Notes: a model not told the origin generated them from the sequence alone. Counted from the stretch's first letter, positions 1-9,005 are shown. The stretch is 64,000 nt of DNA from Bowmanella sp. JS7-9 (GCF_004329715.1 NZ_JXSY01000011.1:331106-395105); one strand, 5' to 3'. Program-made: numbers and translations.

Positions 1-694
1 ATTGCTCGTAAATATGCGGAATATACAGGGCATTGGAGTCTGCGAAATTTTGTTTTAACTGTAAGCCGTTACTGGCTTCCAGCATCAGGTTCAGCTCATC
101 CAGGATGGTACGACGGTATTCTTCCACCACTTCAACCGGGCGCAGACGTTTACCATCGGGTAAGAACTTGCGGGCCATCTTGGCCAATACCTGTAATAAC
201 TCGATATCGGCATCAATGGTGGCACGAATATTCGGGCGAATGACTTTGACCACCACTGCCTGATTGTTGTCTTTCAGGCAAGCAGTATGCACCTGCGCAA
301 TGGACGCAGACGCCAGCGGCTGAATATCAAATTCATCGAACAGGTCGCTAATGTCGTTGATACCGAGTGCGTTAACGATAATATCGCGCGCTACTTCACC
401 ATCAAATGGCTGTACTTTATCCTGTAGCTTGGCCAGTTCATCGGCGACATCCGGCGGCAATAAATCCCGACGGGTGGATAGCATCTGACCGAATTTAATA
501 AAGACCGGTCCCAGACTCTGCAGGGCAAGACGCAGGCGTTCACCACGGCTGGCCTTAGGATAGCGATTGCGGATCCAGAAGGCACTGGCGCGCCATACCC
601 GTACATACCAGGGCATCCAGCGCGCCGGGACTAGTTCATCCAGCCCGTGTTCGAGAATGATCTTATTAATTTGATAGAGTCGTTTAAAACTCAC
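1..694 (-). CDS. ubiB: UbiB, ubiquinone biosynthesis ABC1/ADCK-family kinase-like protein (partial; C-terminus beyond window)
   Basis: Reading the minus strand from a GTG at 694 gives an open frame to the window edge, about 231 residues. It begins SFKRLYQIN and contains the family blocks SLGPVFIKFGQ, LSTRRDLLPP and ASASIAQVH, with VVVKV carrying the ATP-site lysine of the atypical kinase fold. UbiB is a membrane-associated ATPase needed for ubiquinone synthesis, usually over 500 residues, so more than half is missing here. Its GTG overlaps the TGA of ubiJ (GTGA, 691-694), which supports this start and translational coupling. The order ubiE-ubiJ-ubiB is the usual gammaproteobacterial operon. 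Confidence 0.93.
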   Translation of the reverse strand, partial: MSFKRLYQINKIILEHGLDELVPARWMPWYVRVWRASAFWIRNRYPKASRGERLRLALQSLGPVFIKFGQMLSTRRDLLPPDVADELAKLQDKVQPFDGEVARDIIVNALGINDISDLFDEFDIQPLASASIAQVHTACLKDNNQAVVVKVIRPNIRATIDADIELLQVLAKMARKFLPDGKRLRPVEVVEEYRRTILDELNLMLEASNGLQLKQNFADSNALYIPHIYEQ

Positions 695-1302
695 ACAGAC
701 TCCTTGACTGAGCTTAACGCGGCAATGCGTTTATCCAGCGCCTCGGTGCGTTTCGTCAGCGCATCCAGGTCACGATTAAATTGCAGTTGACGGCCCTTGG
801 GCACTAACACGGGTTTTTCTTCGGCTAACGCATCGCGCAGTTGCCTTTTAACAAGCGCGGCTTTATTGCTTAGCCATTGTGAACCGTCGCGTACGACCCG
901 GCCAAGGTGATGAGCAACCACATCGCCAGTGTAGCGTGATACATGCTCCTGCCAATCGATATCCAATTCTTTAAACAATGCGCTTATGTCCTGCGCCAGT
1001 TGCATGTCGCCGCGCACAGAGAGCTTTTGTTGGCGGATCAGCTCGGTGAGTTGGCTGCTGTCGGTTAGTTGCGGCAAGGTGGACATGGACAGGCTAATCA
1101 GGCAGTCCGGTTCATCATCGCACACCAGAATATCGATGCGTTGGCTAAATACAAACAGCAGAGGTTGCGAGAGTTCCTGCAGGTGCAGTGCCAGTCGTTT
1201 ACCCGCTAAAGGTCGCAGGCGTTTGGCACTGTTCTCATCCAGCGCCAATACACGGTTGATAGCACTTTCCAGCGTGGCGCTGAGCAGCTGCAGTGCTGGC
1301 AT
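691..1302 (-). CDS. ubiJ: UbiJ, SCP2-domain accessory factor of ubiquinone biosynthesis
   Basis: The 203-residue protein has an N-terminal SCP2-like lipid-binding domain (about residues 10-110) and a charged C-terminal helix with heptad-like spacing, matching UbiJ (about 200 residues). UbiJ scaffolds the soluble Ubi metabolon and binds isoprenoid intermediates; the family is known to be required for aerobic coenzyme Q synthesis. Its ATG shares one base with the ubiE stop (TGATG at 1302) and its stop overlaps the ubiB start by four bases, so the three genes are almost certainly co-translated. Sequence is weakly conserved in this family, so the identification rests on length, domain type and operon position. 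Confidence 0.9.
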   Translation of the reverse strand: MPALQLLSATLESAINRVLALDENSAKRLRPLAGKRLALHLQELSQPLLFVFSQRIDILVCDDEPDCLISLSMSTLPQLTDSSQLTELIRQQKLSVRGDMQLAQDISALFKELDIDWQEHVSRYTGDVVAHHLGRVVRDGSQWLSNKAALVKRQLRDALAEEKPVLVPKGRQLQFNRDLDALTKRTEALDKRIAALSSVKESV

Positions 1303-2057
1303 CAGAATTTAAATCCTTTGTGCAGGGCAACGATACCACCGGTCAGGTTGTGATAGGTGGTTTGTTCAAAACCCACCGCTTCCATCATTGATTTCAGGGT
1401 GTCCTGATCCGGGTGCATCCTGATAGACTCTGCCAAATACTGATAGCTCTCAGCATCATTGGCGATGAGTTTGCCCATCTGCGGTAATACTTTAAACGAA
1501 TACAGGTCATAGACTTTGCTCAACCAATCCTGAGTCGGTTTGGAAAACTCCAGTACCAGTAAGCGGCCACCCGGTTTGAGTACACGGTACATGGAGGCCA
1601 GTGCTTTGTCTTTGTCAGTGACGTTACGCAAACCAAACGCGATGGTAATGATATCGAAGGTGTTGTCGGCAAATGGCAGTTCTTCGGCGTTGGCCTGCAC
1701 AAACTCTACGTTGCCCACCACACCAAGATTGCGCAGTTTGTCGCGGCCCACTTCCAGCATGGATTGGTTAATGTCGGCCAGCACGACCTGACCAGTGGGG
1801 CCGACTAAGCGCGAGAATTTAGCGGTTAAATCACCGGTGCCACCGGCCAAATCCAATACTTTGTGGCCAGCGCGAGCGCCGGCGCTGTCGATAGTGAAAC
1901 GCTTCCACAGACGATGAATTCCCATCGACATCATATCGTTCATGATGTCGTATTTCGCTGCGACCGAATGGAATACCTCGGCTACCATGGAGGCTTTTTG
2001 ATCTTTATCGACTGTTTTAAAGCCAAAATGGGTTTGTTCGCTGTGTGCGTCTGACAT
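1302..2057 (-). CDS. ubiE: UbiE/MenG, demethylmenaquinol/2-polyprenyl-6-methoxybenzoquinol C-methyltransferase
   Basis: The 251-residue class I SAM methyltransferase has the motif I glycine loop [12 protein letters not shown] (residues about 67-78), ADINQSML, and the UbiE signature [10 protein letters not shown], and it ends GFKF like its homologues. It methylates the quinone ring in both ubiquinone and menaquinone synthesis. An AGGAAG ribosome-binding site lies just upstream of the ATG at 2057. It is first in ubiE-ubiJ-ubiB. A terminator separates it from prlC upstream, so it probably has its own promoter in 2058-2116, which I could not assign with confidence. Confidence 0.97.
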   Translation of the reverse strand: MSDAHSEQTHFGFKTVDKDQKASMVAEVFHSVAAKYDIMNDMMSMGIHRLWKRFTIDSAGARAGHKVLDLAGGTGDLTAKFSRLVGPTGQVVLADINQSMLEVGRDKLRNLGVVGNVEFVQANAEELPFADNTFDIITIAFGLRNVTDKDKALASMYRVLKPGGRLLVLEFSKPTQDWLSKVYDLYSFKVLPQMGKLIANDAESYQYLAESIRMHPDQDTLKSMMEAVGFEQTTYHNLTGGIVALHKGFKF

Positions 2058-2116
2058 ATTGCTTCCTACCTAACTCAATGGCGCTAGTTTAACGAAGTTT
2101 GCCTTTGAAAATACAG

Positions 2117-2147
2117 ACAAAAAAGCCGCAACCTTAAGGTTACGGCC
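2117..2147 (-). terminator. Rho-independent terminator after prlC
   Basis: On the minus strand GCCGTAACC-TTAA-GGTTGCGGC forms a nine-pair hairpin (2125-2146) with one G-U pair, followed by a run of six T. It sits 30 bases past the prlC stop and before ubiE, so it separates the two transcripts. Confidence 0.85.
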
Positions 2148-2177
2148 TGATACGTTTGATACAGCGCAAAGGATTGC

Positions 2178-4214
2178 TTAACCGTTAATCCCGCTGTGGC
2201 GCAACAGCGCATCCACTTCCGGCTTACGCCCGCGAAATGCTTCAAACAACGCCATCGGCTCATCACTGCCACCTTTTTCCAGAATGCAGTGCATAAAATC
2301 GGCGCCGGTTTGCGGATTAAAGATGCCTTCTTCTTCAAAGCGTGAGAACGCATCGGCAGAGAGCACCTCCGCCCACTTGTAGCTGTAGTAGCCGGCGGCA
2401 TATCCCCCGGCAAATATATGGCCGAAGCTATGCTGGAAACGATTAAATTCAGGTGGCTGCACCACGGACACTTGCTGGCGCACCTCTGACAGTACCTGCT
2501 CAACCTGGCCGGTAATCGCCGGATCGAAATCCCGGTGTAAAATAAAGTCGAATAAGGCAAATTCCAGTTGCCGTAACATCTGCATGGCACTTTGGTAATT
2601 GCGTGCTGCCAGCATTTTGTTGAGAAGATCCTCAGGTAATGCCTTGCCGCTCTCATAGTGCCCGGACAGGAAACTCAGCGCCTCTGGCTGCCAGCACCAG
2701 TTCTCCAGGAACTGGCTGGGGAGTTCTACCGCATCCCAGGGTACGCCGGAGATACCATTCACGCCGCCCACATCGATTTGCGTCAGCATATGGTGCAGGC
2801 CATGGCCAAATTCATGGAACAGGGTCACCACTTCATCATGGGTGAACAGTGCCGGTTTACCATCGACCGGACCGTTAAAGTTACAGGTCAGATAGGCCAC
2901 CGGTAACTGGGCGCCGCTGATGGTCTGGCGCTTATCCCGGCACACATCCATCCATGCCCCGCCACGTTTTTTGGCTCGCGCGTACAAATCAAAATAGAAA
3001 CCACCACGCAACTGTTGCTGGCTGTCATAAATCGCGTAAAAGCGCACATCCGGATGCCAGGTGTCCACATCACTCACGGACTCAATGCGCAATCCGTATA
3101 AGCGCTGCACTACTTCAAATAAGCCGGAGACTACTTTGTGTTCCGGGAAGTACGGGCGCAGTTCCTCGTCCGAGATGGCATATTTGGCTTGCTTGAGTTT
3201 TTCACTGTAGTAAGCCAGATCCCAGGCCTGCAGATCCCGGCTGCCATCCATACGCTCGGCAAAATCACGCACCGCTTGCAAGTCTTCTTCGCCCTGAGGC
3301 TTGGAACGGCGGGCTAAGTCATGCAGAAAGGTCAGCACCTGCTCGGTGGAGCTGGCCATTTTGGTGGCCAGAGAATATTCCGCATAGTTGGCAAAGCCGA
3401 GTAATTTGGCTTTTTCCAGTCTGAACGTCAGCGTCTCCTGCATAATGGCCGAGTTATCCCATTGACCCGCATTCGGCCCCTGATCAGACGCGCGGGTGGT
3501 GTAGGCACGGTACATTTCTTCACGTAGTTCACGATTGTCGGCGTACATCATCACCGGCAAGTACGATGGAATATCCAGCGTAAACAACCAGCCCTGCAGG
3601 TCTCGCTGCCTGGCAGCCTGGGCTGCTGCTGCTCTGGCTGACTCGGGAAGTCCCGCCAGCATGGAGTCATCCTCGATGTGTTTACTCCAGCCTAATGTGG
3701 CATCCATCAGGTTGTTGGAAAATTGCGAGGATAATTCGGATAAACGGGCACTTATCTCGGCGTAACGTTTTTTATCTCCGGCGGGCAGGTCGATGCCGGA
3801 TAAGCGAAAATCCCGCAGAGTATTGTCGATGGCCTTTTGCTGCGCCTGACTTAAGGTGCTGAATTCATTACTGTTACGTAGCGCCTGATAAGCGGCGAAC
3901 AAGCCTTCATGTTGCCCTACCCAGGTGCCGTATTCAGAAAGTAGCGGCAGGCAACTGTCATGGGCTTCACGCAACGCATCACTGCTGACTACCGAATTCA
4001 TGTGGGATACCGGTGACCAAAGCTGGCTAAGCTCATCATCGGCCTGCTCGATGGGTAAAATCAGGCCGGCGTAACTCACGTCACCACTAGCCACCGCCTG
4101 TTCAATCACAGATTTGCAATGACTGATCGCCTGCTCCACAGCGGGCTTGATCTGGTCGGGGCTGATGGCGGAAAAGGTCGGCAGGGCAAACGCCTGAGCA
4201 ACAGAAGTAGACAT
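2178..4214 (-). CDS. prlC: Oligopeptidase A (M3 family zinc metallopeptidase)
   Basis: The 678-residue M3 peptidase carries the HEFGH zinc motif at about residues 467-471, with the downstream glutamate in the ELPSQFLENW block typical of thimet-type oligopeptidases. OpdA/PrlC is a cytoplasmic enzyme that degrades signal peptides and short oligopeptides; length matches E. coli PrlC (680). I take the ATG at 4214 (MSTSVAQAF) rather than an in-frame GTG three codons earlier, because homologues start near it. It is transcribed away from gorA, from a putative promoter at 4243-4270, and ends at a strong terminator. Confidence 0.97.
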   Translation of the reverse strand: MSTSVAQAFALPTFSAISPDQIKPAVEQAISHCKSVIEQAVASGDVSYAGLILPIEQADDELSQLWSPVSHMNSVVSSDALREAHDSCLPLLSEYGTWVGQHEGLFAAYQALRNSNEFSTLSQAQQKAIDNTLRDFRLSGIDLPAGDKKRYAEISARLSELSSQFSNNLMDATLGWSKHIEDDSMLAGLPESARAAAAQAARQRDLQGWLFTLDIPSYLPVMMYADNRELREEMYRAYTTRASDQGPNAGQWDNSAIMQETLTFRLEKAKLLGFANYAEYSLATKMASSTEQVLTFLHDLARRSKPQGEEDLQAVRDFAERMDGSRDLQAWDLAYYSEKLKQAKYAISDEELRPYFPEHKVVSGLFEVVQRLYGLRIESVSDVDTWHPDVRFYAIYDSQQQLRGGFYFDLYARAKKRGGAWMDVCRDKRQTISGAQLPVAYLTCNFNGPVDGKPALFTHDEVVTLFHEFGHGLHHMLTQIDVGGVNGISGVPWDAVELPSQFLENWCWQPEALSFLSGHYESGKALPEDLLNKMLAARNYQSAMQMLRQLEFALFDFILHRDFDPAITGQVEQVLSEVRQQVSVVQPPEFNRFQHSFGHIFAGGYAAGYYSYKWAEVLSADAFSRFEEEGIFNPQTGADFMHCILEKGGSDEPMALFEAFRGRKPEVDALLRHSGING

Positions 4215-4242
4215 AGCGAACACTCATAAAATCGTTTACTGC

Positions 4243-4270
4243 TATATAGGTGTAACCCACACAAAAACAA
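4243..4270 (-). promoter_or_regulatory. Putative sigma-70 promoter of prlC
   Basis: On the minus strand TTGTTT (4270-4265), a 16-base spacer and TATATA (4248-4243) lie so that transcription would start near 4236, about 22 bases before the prlC ATG. A CTTG...ACCTATAT pattern overlaps it and could be read as a degenerate heat-shock element, since prlC is heat-inducible in E. coli. The sigma-70 reading is the better fit. Confidence 0.5.
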
Positions 4271-4345
4271 GGGCATACTGATAATTACTTGAAAGCCCGA
4301 CGCCTGCCCCAATTGTCTTCGGGTGTTGTTAGCGGAAAGAAATTG

Positions 4346-5695
4346 ATGAAGCATTTTGATTATATTTGTATCGGCGCCGGCAGTGGTGGCATTGCCTCTG
4401 CTAATCGAGCCGCCATGTATGGCCAGCGGGTTGCGCTGATTGAACCGAAGCAGTTGGGAGGCACCTGTGTAAACGTGGGCTGTGTACCCAAAAAGGCCAT
4501 GTGGTACGGTGCCCAAATTGCTGAAGCGATGGATCTTTACGCTGCCGATTATGGTTTTGAGGTCGAGAGAAAAAGCCTTAACTGGTCGCGCCTGATTGCC
4601 AGTCGTGATGCCTATATCAGCCGAATTCACGCATCTTATGAGCGGGTGTTGGGTGCTAACAAGGTGACCGTCGTGCCCGGTAAAGCGACGTTCGTCGCGC
4701 CGAAAACCATTGAAGTGAATGGCGAACAATATCACGCTGACCATATTCTTATTGCCACCGGTGGAAAGCCGCGTTGGCCGAATGTGCCGGGTGCGGAGCT
4801 GGGTATCGACTCTGATGGATTCTTTGCATTAGAGCAACAACCACAGCGTGCGCTGGTGGTGGGCGCAGGGTATATCGGTGTTGAAATTGCCGGCGTGTTG
4901 CACGCGTTGGGTACACAAACGTATCTGGCGGTCAGGCACAATGCGCCGCTACGGCATTTCGATCCTATGTTGAGTGAGACACTCAAAGAGTTGATGGCTG
5001 AGCATGGGCCGACGCTGTTGACCGAGCACGACGTGGCTCAGGTGGAAAAACTGGCCGATGGTGCTTTACAGGTCAGGTTTAAAAATGGACATCAGGTTCA
5101 GGTAGATACACTAATCTGGGCAATTGGCCGCGATCCTGTGATCGCTGATCTGGGTTTGCGTGAGGCAGGAGTGGAACTCAATGAGGATGGCTATATCGCG
5201 GTCGATGAGTTCCAGCAAACCAATGTGCAAGGCGTGTATGCGGTCGGCGATGTCACCGGTCATATTGAATTAACCCCGGTGGCGGTAAAAGCCGGGCGAC
5301 AACTGTCTGAGCGGTTATTCAACAACAAGCCAAACGCCAAAATGGATTATGCCAATGTGCCGACTGTGGTGTTCAGTCATCCACCCATAGGCACAATTGG
5401 CTTAACCGAACCGCAAGCGGCGCAGCAGTTTGGTGCTGAAAATCTGAAAATTTATGAGTCGACCTTCGCCGCTATGTATAACGCGGTGACCAGTAATCGC
5501 CAGACCACCCGCATGAAACTAATCTGTGCAGGAGAGGATGAAAAAGTCGTCGGCCTGCATGGCATTGGCTTCGCAATGGATGAAATTTTGCAAGGCTTTG
5601 CCGTAGCCATCAAGATGGGCGCGACTAAGGCTGATTTCGACGCCTGTGTGGCTATTCACCCTACCAGCGCGGAAGAGTTCGTGACGATGCGTTAA
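4346..5695 (+). CDS. gorA: Glutathione-disulfide reductase
   Basis: The 449-residue flavoprotein has the FAD-binding GAGSGG near its N-terminus, the redox disulfide motif [13 protein letters not shown], a second Rossmann motif GAGYIGVE for NADPH, and the C-terminal HPTSAEE with the catalytic His-Glu pair. It reduces GSSG to GSH with NADPH in the cytoplasm; E. coli Gor has 450 residues. The frame is open from 4289, but the ATG at 4346 ([10 protein letters not shown]) places the FAD motif where homologues have it and follows a GGAAAG sequence. It is divergent from prlC. Confidence 0.96.
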   Translation: MKHFDYICIGAGSGGIASANRAAMYGQRVALIEPKQLGGTCVNVGCVPKKAMWYGAQIAEAMDLYAADYGFEVERKSLNWSRLIASRDAYISRIHASYERVLGANKVTVVPGKATFVAPKTIEVNGEQYHADHILIATGGKPRWPNVPGAELGIDSDGFFALEQQPQRALVVGAGYIGVEIAGVLHALGTQTYLAVRHNAPLRHFDPMLSETLKELMAEHGPTLLTEHDVAQVEKLADGALQVRFKNGHQVQVDTLIWAIGRDPVIADLGLREAGVELNEDGYIAVDEFQQTNVQGVYAVGDVTGHIELTPVAVKAGRQLSERLFNNKPNAKMDYANVPTVVFSHPPIGTIGLTEPQAAQQFGAENLKIYESTFAAMYNAVTSNRQTTRMKLICAGEDEKVVGLHGIGFAMDEILQGFAVAIKMGATKADFDACVAIHPTSAEEFVTMR

Positions 5696-5754
5696 GGGGC
5701 AATTCAGGTTAGACTGGATAAGCTATCGCCAGTAATTAAATGGAAGAGGTTGAT

Positions 5755-6273
5755 ATGAAACGCGTTATGGCTTTGGGTTTGATGTTAGCGGGTTCGCTGA
5801 GTATGCCGGTAATGGCACAGGGCTCGTTAAAACTTGAATGGAAAAATCCGGACAAATTCCGTGATATCCGGCCAGCCAATCAGTCGCGTCAGTCGTTTCG
5901 CGAAGAAGTGTTCAGTCAGTTACAAAAGTACATTGAACTGCGTTTAGTCAACCGTCTCGCCGATGGCTTCAGTCTGCATTTAACTGTCACCGACCTCGAT
6001 CTGGCTGGCGAAGTGTGGCCAGCAATGATGGTTGGCCTCAATGGTGGAAGTGACGTCAGATTGATCAAGCAAATTGACTCGCCGCGTATGGCGTTTGATT
6101 TTCAACTGCTGGATGCCAGTGGTCAGGTTGTACTTGAGGGTAGTGAAGATATTCGCGATATGAGCTTTATGGACAGAGGTTCATTGGTGCGTGATACCGA
6201 TCCGCTGCGTTACGAGAAGAATTTGTTACGGGGCTGGTTTGATAAAGCGTTGGCTGGCTATATACAAAAATAA
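5755..6273 (+). CDS. DUF3016 domain-containing exported protein
   Basis: The 172-residue protein has an N-terminal signal peptide (MKRVMALGLML..., probable cleavage after VMA-Q near residue 22) followed by a DUF3016-like domain with alternating polar/hydrophobic strands. The family is of unknown function, mostly in marine Gammaproteobacteria. The start at 5755 is preferred to the ATG at 5740 because GGAAGAGG lies seven bases before it and the signal peptide then begins with MKR. It follows gorA by 59 bases and may be read through from it. It ends at a shared bidirectional terminator. Confidence 0.82.
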   Translation: MKRVMALGLMLAGSLSMPVMAQGSLKLEWKNPDKFRDIRPANQSRQSFREEVFSQLQKYIELRLVNRLADGFSLHLTVTDLDLAGEVWPAMMVGLNGGSDVRLIKQIDSPRMAFDFQLLDASGQVVLEGSEDIRDMSFMDRGSLVRDTDPLRYEKNLLRGWFDKALAGYIQK

Positions 6274-6300
6274 AAAAGGCCGCAATTGCGGCCTTTTTTA
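6272..6300. terminator. Bidirectional rho-independent terminator
   Basis: AAAAAAGGCCGC-AATT-GCGGCCTTTTTT is a perfect stem with A and T runs on either side. It lies between the convergent DUF3016 gene and the small gene ending at 6298 and would serve both. Confidence 0.92.
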
Positions 6301-6633
6301 CAGCATCTTTTCAATGGACTTATACAACTCGATGGCGTCTTTTTCACTCAGCCCATTGCTCTGACTGGCCTTGCCGACGCTACTGGACACCCTGACAAAA
6401 TCATTTTGACTGACTGGGGCGCTGTCTTCGGCTGCCGATTTTTGTTGCGCTGCCTGCGTGGGTTGTTGCTGCTCGCGCTGCTGGATAATTTGTGCCTGCG
6501 CCGACAGCTGAACGTCCGGTTGATTGGCCTGACCGATGCCAAACGCATTGGGCGACGCACCGGATGACGGCGCGGATTCTGCTGCGCGCGGTAACGCGAC
6601 GTTGAGCTTCACAGTTGAACCAGTAATTTCCAC
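6298..6633 (-). CDS. Small hypothetical protein, Ala/Gln/Ser-rich, possibly motility-associated
   Basis: This 111-residue protein is low in complexity (many A, Q, S and P), has no signal peptide or membrane segment, and ends with a short predicted helix (SEKDAIELYKSIEKML). The start is a GTG at 6633, chosen because GGAGG sits six bases upstream. Its N-terminus MEITGST matches MEIQGST of the sigma-28-linked gene at 7155, so the two may be related motility-associated proteins. That link is inference from seven positions; I recognise no family. It shares a terminator with the convergent DUF3016 gene. Confidence 0.6.
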   Translation of the reverse strand: MEITGSTVKLNVALPRAAESAPSSGASPNAFGIGQANQPDVQLSAQAQIIQQREQQQPTQAAQQKSAAEDSAPVSQNDFVRVSSSVGKASQSNGLSEKDAIELYKSIEKML

Positions 6634-6693
6634 AATAAACCTCCATGACGGCAGGAAAGATAATTATGGTTCAACTCCGGCGTTGTCGCGACT

Positions 6694-7005
6694 TTAGCTC
6701 TTCAAACTGGCGGAAAAGTTGGCCAGCGTGCTGAACAGTAGTTCCATCTTCTTTACCGTATCGGCAATCAATTCTGGCTCTGGGGTGTCGATAGCCTGCT
6801 CAATTTGCAATACCTGCTCAGCGACTTCGGCCACATAGGGGCTAAAGCGCGTGTTATCTGTACCAAAACCGGCATGAGCAGGGAATATTTGCTGAAACTT
6901 GCCTTTACCCTGCGCGCTGAGTTGATCGAGGCGGGCATCTGCGTCTAACGCTTTGCGATATAAAAGTTGTAAATTTTGTTTAAGAGAATCAATAACCTGG
7001 TTCAT
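6694..7005 (-). CDS. Small helical hypothetical protein (possibly PriC-like)
   Basis: The 103-residue protein is predicted to be all-helical: an N-terminal helix (about 1-30), a loop around PAHAGFGTDN, and two amphipathic helices to the C-terminus. There is no signal peptide, cysteine cluster or catalytic motif. The layout of a FxxxxF-type loop followed by a Y..EV..Q helix faintly recalls primosomal PriC, but I cannot confirm this by eye. It starts at ATG 7005 with only a weak Shine-Dalgarno. It lies 60 bases upstream of the small gene starting at 6633, on the same strand, so the two may be co-transcribed. Confidence 0.55.
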   Translation of the reverse strand: MNQVIDSLKQNLQLLYRKALDADARLDQLSAQGKGKFQQIFPAHAGFGTDNTRFSPYVAEVAEQVLQIEQAIDTPEPELIADTVKKMELLFSTLANFSASLKS

Positions 7006-7032
7006 TTGTTCACTTTGGTGTCTATATTTAAC

Positions 7033-7059
7033 TAAAGTTTTGCAGGCTGTTGCCGATAC
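7033..7059 (+). promoter_or_regulatory. Sigma-28 (FliA) promoter of the YjfB-like gene
   Basis: TAAAGTTT (7033-7040), an exact 11-base spacer and GCCGATAC (7052-7059) match the flagellar sigma-28 consensus TAAAGTTT-N11-GCCGATAA at 15 of 16 fixed positions. Transcription would begin near 7066, giving an 89-base leader before the ATG at 7155. Confidence 0.82.
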
Positions 7060-7154
7060 ACCCCATAAGCGGAGGTATCGACTTTCGCCGGGTGAGAGTT
7101 TGCCCTATCGCTGCACGAAAGTGTGAAATTTTTTATTTAGATAAAGGAGATGGT

Positions 7155-7340
7155 ATGGAAATCCAGGGATCTACCGGGGTATCCGACGCGTCTGCAGAAC
7201 TTCGCGCTGCTAAGCTGGCCAAAAACCAGCAGGAGCAGGAAGGCAAAGCAGCGCTCCAGTTGCTGGACTCGGCGGCTGGCGTACCACAGTCAAGCTCAGC
7301 GAATCCTGCGCTGGGGTCGACTGTCGACACTTACGCTTAA
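7155..7340 (+). CDS. YjfB-like putative motility protein
   Basis: This 61-residue protein has a short N-terminus (MEIQGST), a charged helix (about 12-40) and the C-terminal pattern NPALGSTVDTYA, which resembles the hP.LG..iD..A ending of the YjfB family annotated as putative motility proteins. The ATG at 7155 is preferred over upstream starts because AAAGGAGA lies four bases before it. The upstream sigma-28 box independently supports a motility role. Its stop overlaps the convergent epmB stop (TTAA, 7337-7340). Function is unknown in the family; it could be a secreted or cytoplasmic flagellar accessory. Confidence 0.72.
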   Translation: MEIQGSTGVSDASAELRAAKLAKNQQEQEGKAALQLLDSAAGVPQSSSANPALGSTVDTYA

Positions 7341-8353
7341 GGATGCAGTAGCAAGTCCACAGGGGTTTTGCCTGGCTGGCCGGCGATTTCACGCACCAAA
7401 CGTGGAACCAAAAAGCCGGGCAAACGCCTGATTATTTCTGCCATTAATTCCCGCGCTCGTTCATCCGATACATCAAAATGTTGTGCGCCCTGCACTTTAT
7501 CCAGCATATGCAGGTAATAGGGTAATACACCGGCAGCAAACAACCGCTCACTCAACGCCTCCAGCGCATCCGCACTATCATTAACCCCTTTTAGCAGTAC
7601 CGCCTGATTGAGCAACGTCACGCCAGCGCGTTTCAGTTGCTGCAGGCGAGTAGCCAGTAATGGATCTATTTCATTGGCATGATTAATATGCAAAACCATC
7701 ACCAATGGCAGGTTTAAACTGTTTATCCACGCTAGTAAGTCTTCACATACTCGTGATGGGATCACGACAGGCAATCGGGTATGAATACGCAGGCGGCGAA
7801 TGTGTGGAATCTCGCTGATTTGATCGCATAGCCAGGCCAAAAAGTCATCTTTGGCCATCAGTGGATCGCCACCGGACAGAATCACTTCGTTGATATTGTT
7901 ATCCGAGCGAATATGCTGCAGCGCCACCATCCAGTCACGTTTATTCAGGTGATTGTCACCATAGGGAAAGTGGCGGCGAAAACAATAACGACAGTTAATT
8001 GCGCAGCCGCCACGCACAATCAGCAACGCGCGGCTTTGGTACTTGTGCAAAATACCCGGCGTGATGTTGTCCTGTTCATCGAGGGGATCATGACTAAATC
8101 CGGGCTCCTGTAAAAACTCTGCGGACTGGGTGTATACCTGGCGGAAAAGCGGATCATGCCAGTCTCCGGCTACCATTTTCGCTACAAACGGGCGGGGCAC
8201 GCGCATAGCAAACAACTCGCGCGCCGCGCTGTCTGCCTCATTCTCGTGCGCAGATAAATTTAACCGCGCCAGTAATTCTGACGGGTCTGTGATGCAGTCA
8301 GCCAATTCTTTTTGCCATGGCCTCTCTACAGTGACTGGAATTTTAGGTATCAT
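7337..8353 (-). CDS. epmB: EpmB, EF-P beta-lysylation radical SAM protein (lysine 2,3-aminomutase-like)
   Basis: The roughly 338-residue protein carries the radical SAM cluster CAINCRYCFRRHFPY (CxxxCxxC) followed by SGGDPL, as in lysine 2,3-aminomutases, and is the short EpmB form without the long C-terminal extension. It converts L-alpha-lysine to (R)-beta-lysine, which EpmA attaches to EF-P. The ATG at 8353 (MIPKIPV) is preferred over a TTG three codons earlier. It is divergent from efp with only 40 bases between start codons, so the efp promoter must overlap the epmB N-terminus. It partners with efp and epmA here. Confidence 0.96.
   Translation of the reverse strand: MIPKIPVTVERPWQKELADCITDPSELLARLNLSAHENEADSAARELFAMRVPRPFVAKMVAGDWHDPLFRQVYTQSAEFLQEPGFSHDPLDEQDNITPGILHKYQSRALLIVRGGCAINCRYCFRRHFPYGDNHLNKRDWMVALQHIRSDNNINEVILSGGDPLMAKDDFLAWLCDQISEIPHIRRLRIHTRLPVVIPSRVCEDLLAWINSLNLPLVMVLHINHANEIDPLLATRLQQLKRAGVTLLNQAVLLKGVNDSADALEALSERLFAAGVLPYYLHMLDKVQGAQHFDVSDERARELMAEIIRRLPGFLVPRLVREIAGQPGKTPVDLLLHP
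8325..8353 (+). promoter_or_regulatory. Putative efp promoter inside the epmB 5' end
   Basis: TCTACA (8325-8330), a 17-base spacer and TATCAT (8348-8353) give a plausible sigma-70 promoter with a start near 8360 and a 34-base leader. The -10 box overlaps the epmB start codon on the other strand, so expression of the two genes may interfere. Confidence 0.45.
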
Positions 8354-8393
8354 TCGCGACAATTATTTGCCTTAAAGAAATGTGGAATACAGC

Positions 8394-8963
8394 ATGGCGA
8401 CAGTAAGCACCAATGAGTTCAAAGCGGGCCTAAAAATAATGCTCGACGGCGAACCTTGCAACATTCTTGAAAACGAATATGTAAAACCAGGTAAAGGTCA
8501 GGCATTTAACCGGGTGAAAATCCGTAAATTAATTTCCGGCAAAGTGCTGGAAAAGACCTTTAAATCTGGCGACACAGTGGAAACTGCAGATGTTATGGAT
8601 ACCGAACTTAGTTACTTATACAGTGACGGTGAGTTCTGGCATTTTATGAACAACGAAACATTCGAGCAGATTGCTGCTGATAAAGCCGCAGTGGGCGACA
8701 CAGTAAAATGGTTGGTCGAAAATGACCCTTGCACTGTAACTTTATGGAATGGCGCCCCTATCACTGTGACTCCGCCTAATTTCGTTGAGTTGCAAATTGT
8801 TGAAACTGATCCGGGCGTGAAAGGTGACACCGCAGGAACGGGCGGTAAACCGGCCACCCTGACGACAGGTGCTGTGGTACGTGTGCCTCTGTTTGTGCAA
8901 ACTGGTGAAGTGATTAAAGTTGACACCCGCAGTGGTGAATACGTATCACGTGCTCAGAAGTAA
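8394..8963 (+). CDS. efp: Translation elongation factor P
   Basis: The 189-residue protein is colinear with E. coli EF-P (188). Domain I carries the loop [10 protein letters not shown] with Lys34 at the tip, the residue that is beta-lysylated by EpmA and EpmB. EF-P relieves ribosome stalling at polyproline. The ATG at 8394 (MATVSTNEF) is used rather than the GTG at 8382 because it restores Lys34 numbering and the standard N-terminus. It lies between divergent epmB and downstream epmA, so the complete lysylation module is local. A strong terminator follows directly. Confidence 0.99.
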   Translation: MATVSTNEFKAGLKIMLDGEPCNILENEYVKPGKGQAFNRVKIRKLISGKVLEKTFKSGDTVETADVMDTELSYLYSDGEFWHFMNNETFEQIAADKAAVGDTVKWLVENDPCTVTLWNGAPITVTPPNFVELQIVETDPGVKGDTAGTGGKPATLTTGAVVRVPLFVQTGEVIKVDTRSGEYVSRAQK

Positions 8964-8975
8964 GCACTGATTTGA

Positions 8976-9005
8976 AAAAACAGCCCACTTCGGTGGGCTT
9001 TTTTA
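8976..9005 (+). terminator. Rho-independent terminator after efp
   Basis: AGCCCAC-TTCG-GTGGGCT is a seven-pair stem with a UUCG tetraloop (8982-8999), followed by TTTTTT and preceded by AAAAAA. It separates efp from epmA. Confidence 0.92.

Noticed and set aside
2084..2656. A 190-codon minus-strand frame inside the end of prlC
   Set aside because: It overlaps prlC in another frame, has biased composition (many Arg and Cys) and crosses the prlC terminator; prlC is clearly the real gene.
6680..6705. TAAAGTCG...GCCGGAGT on the minus strand upstream of the gene at 6633
   Set aside because: It resembles a sigma-28 box but the spacer is seven rather than 11 bases and both boxes deviate.
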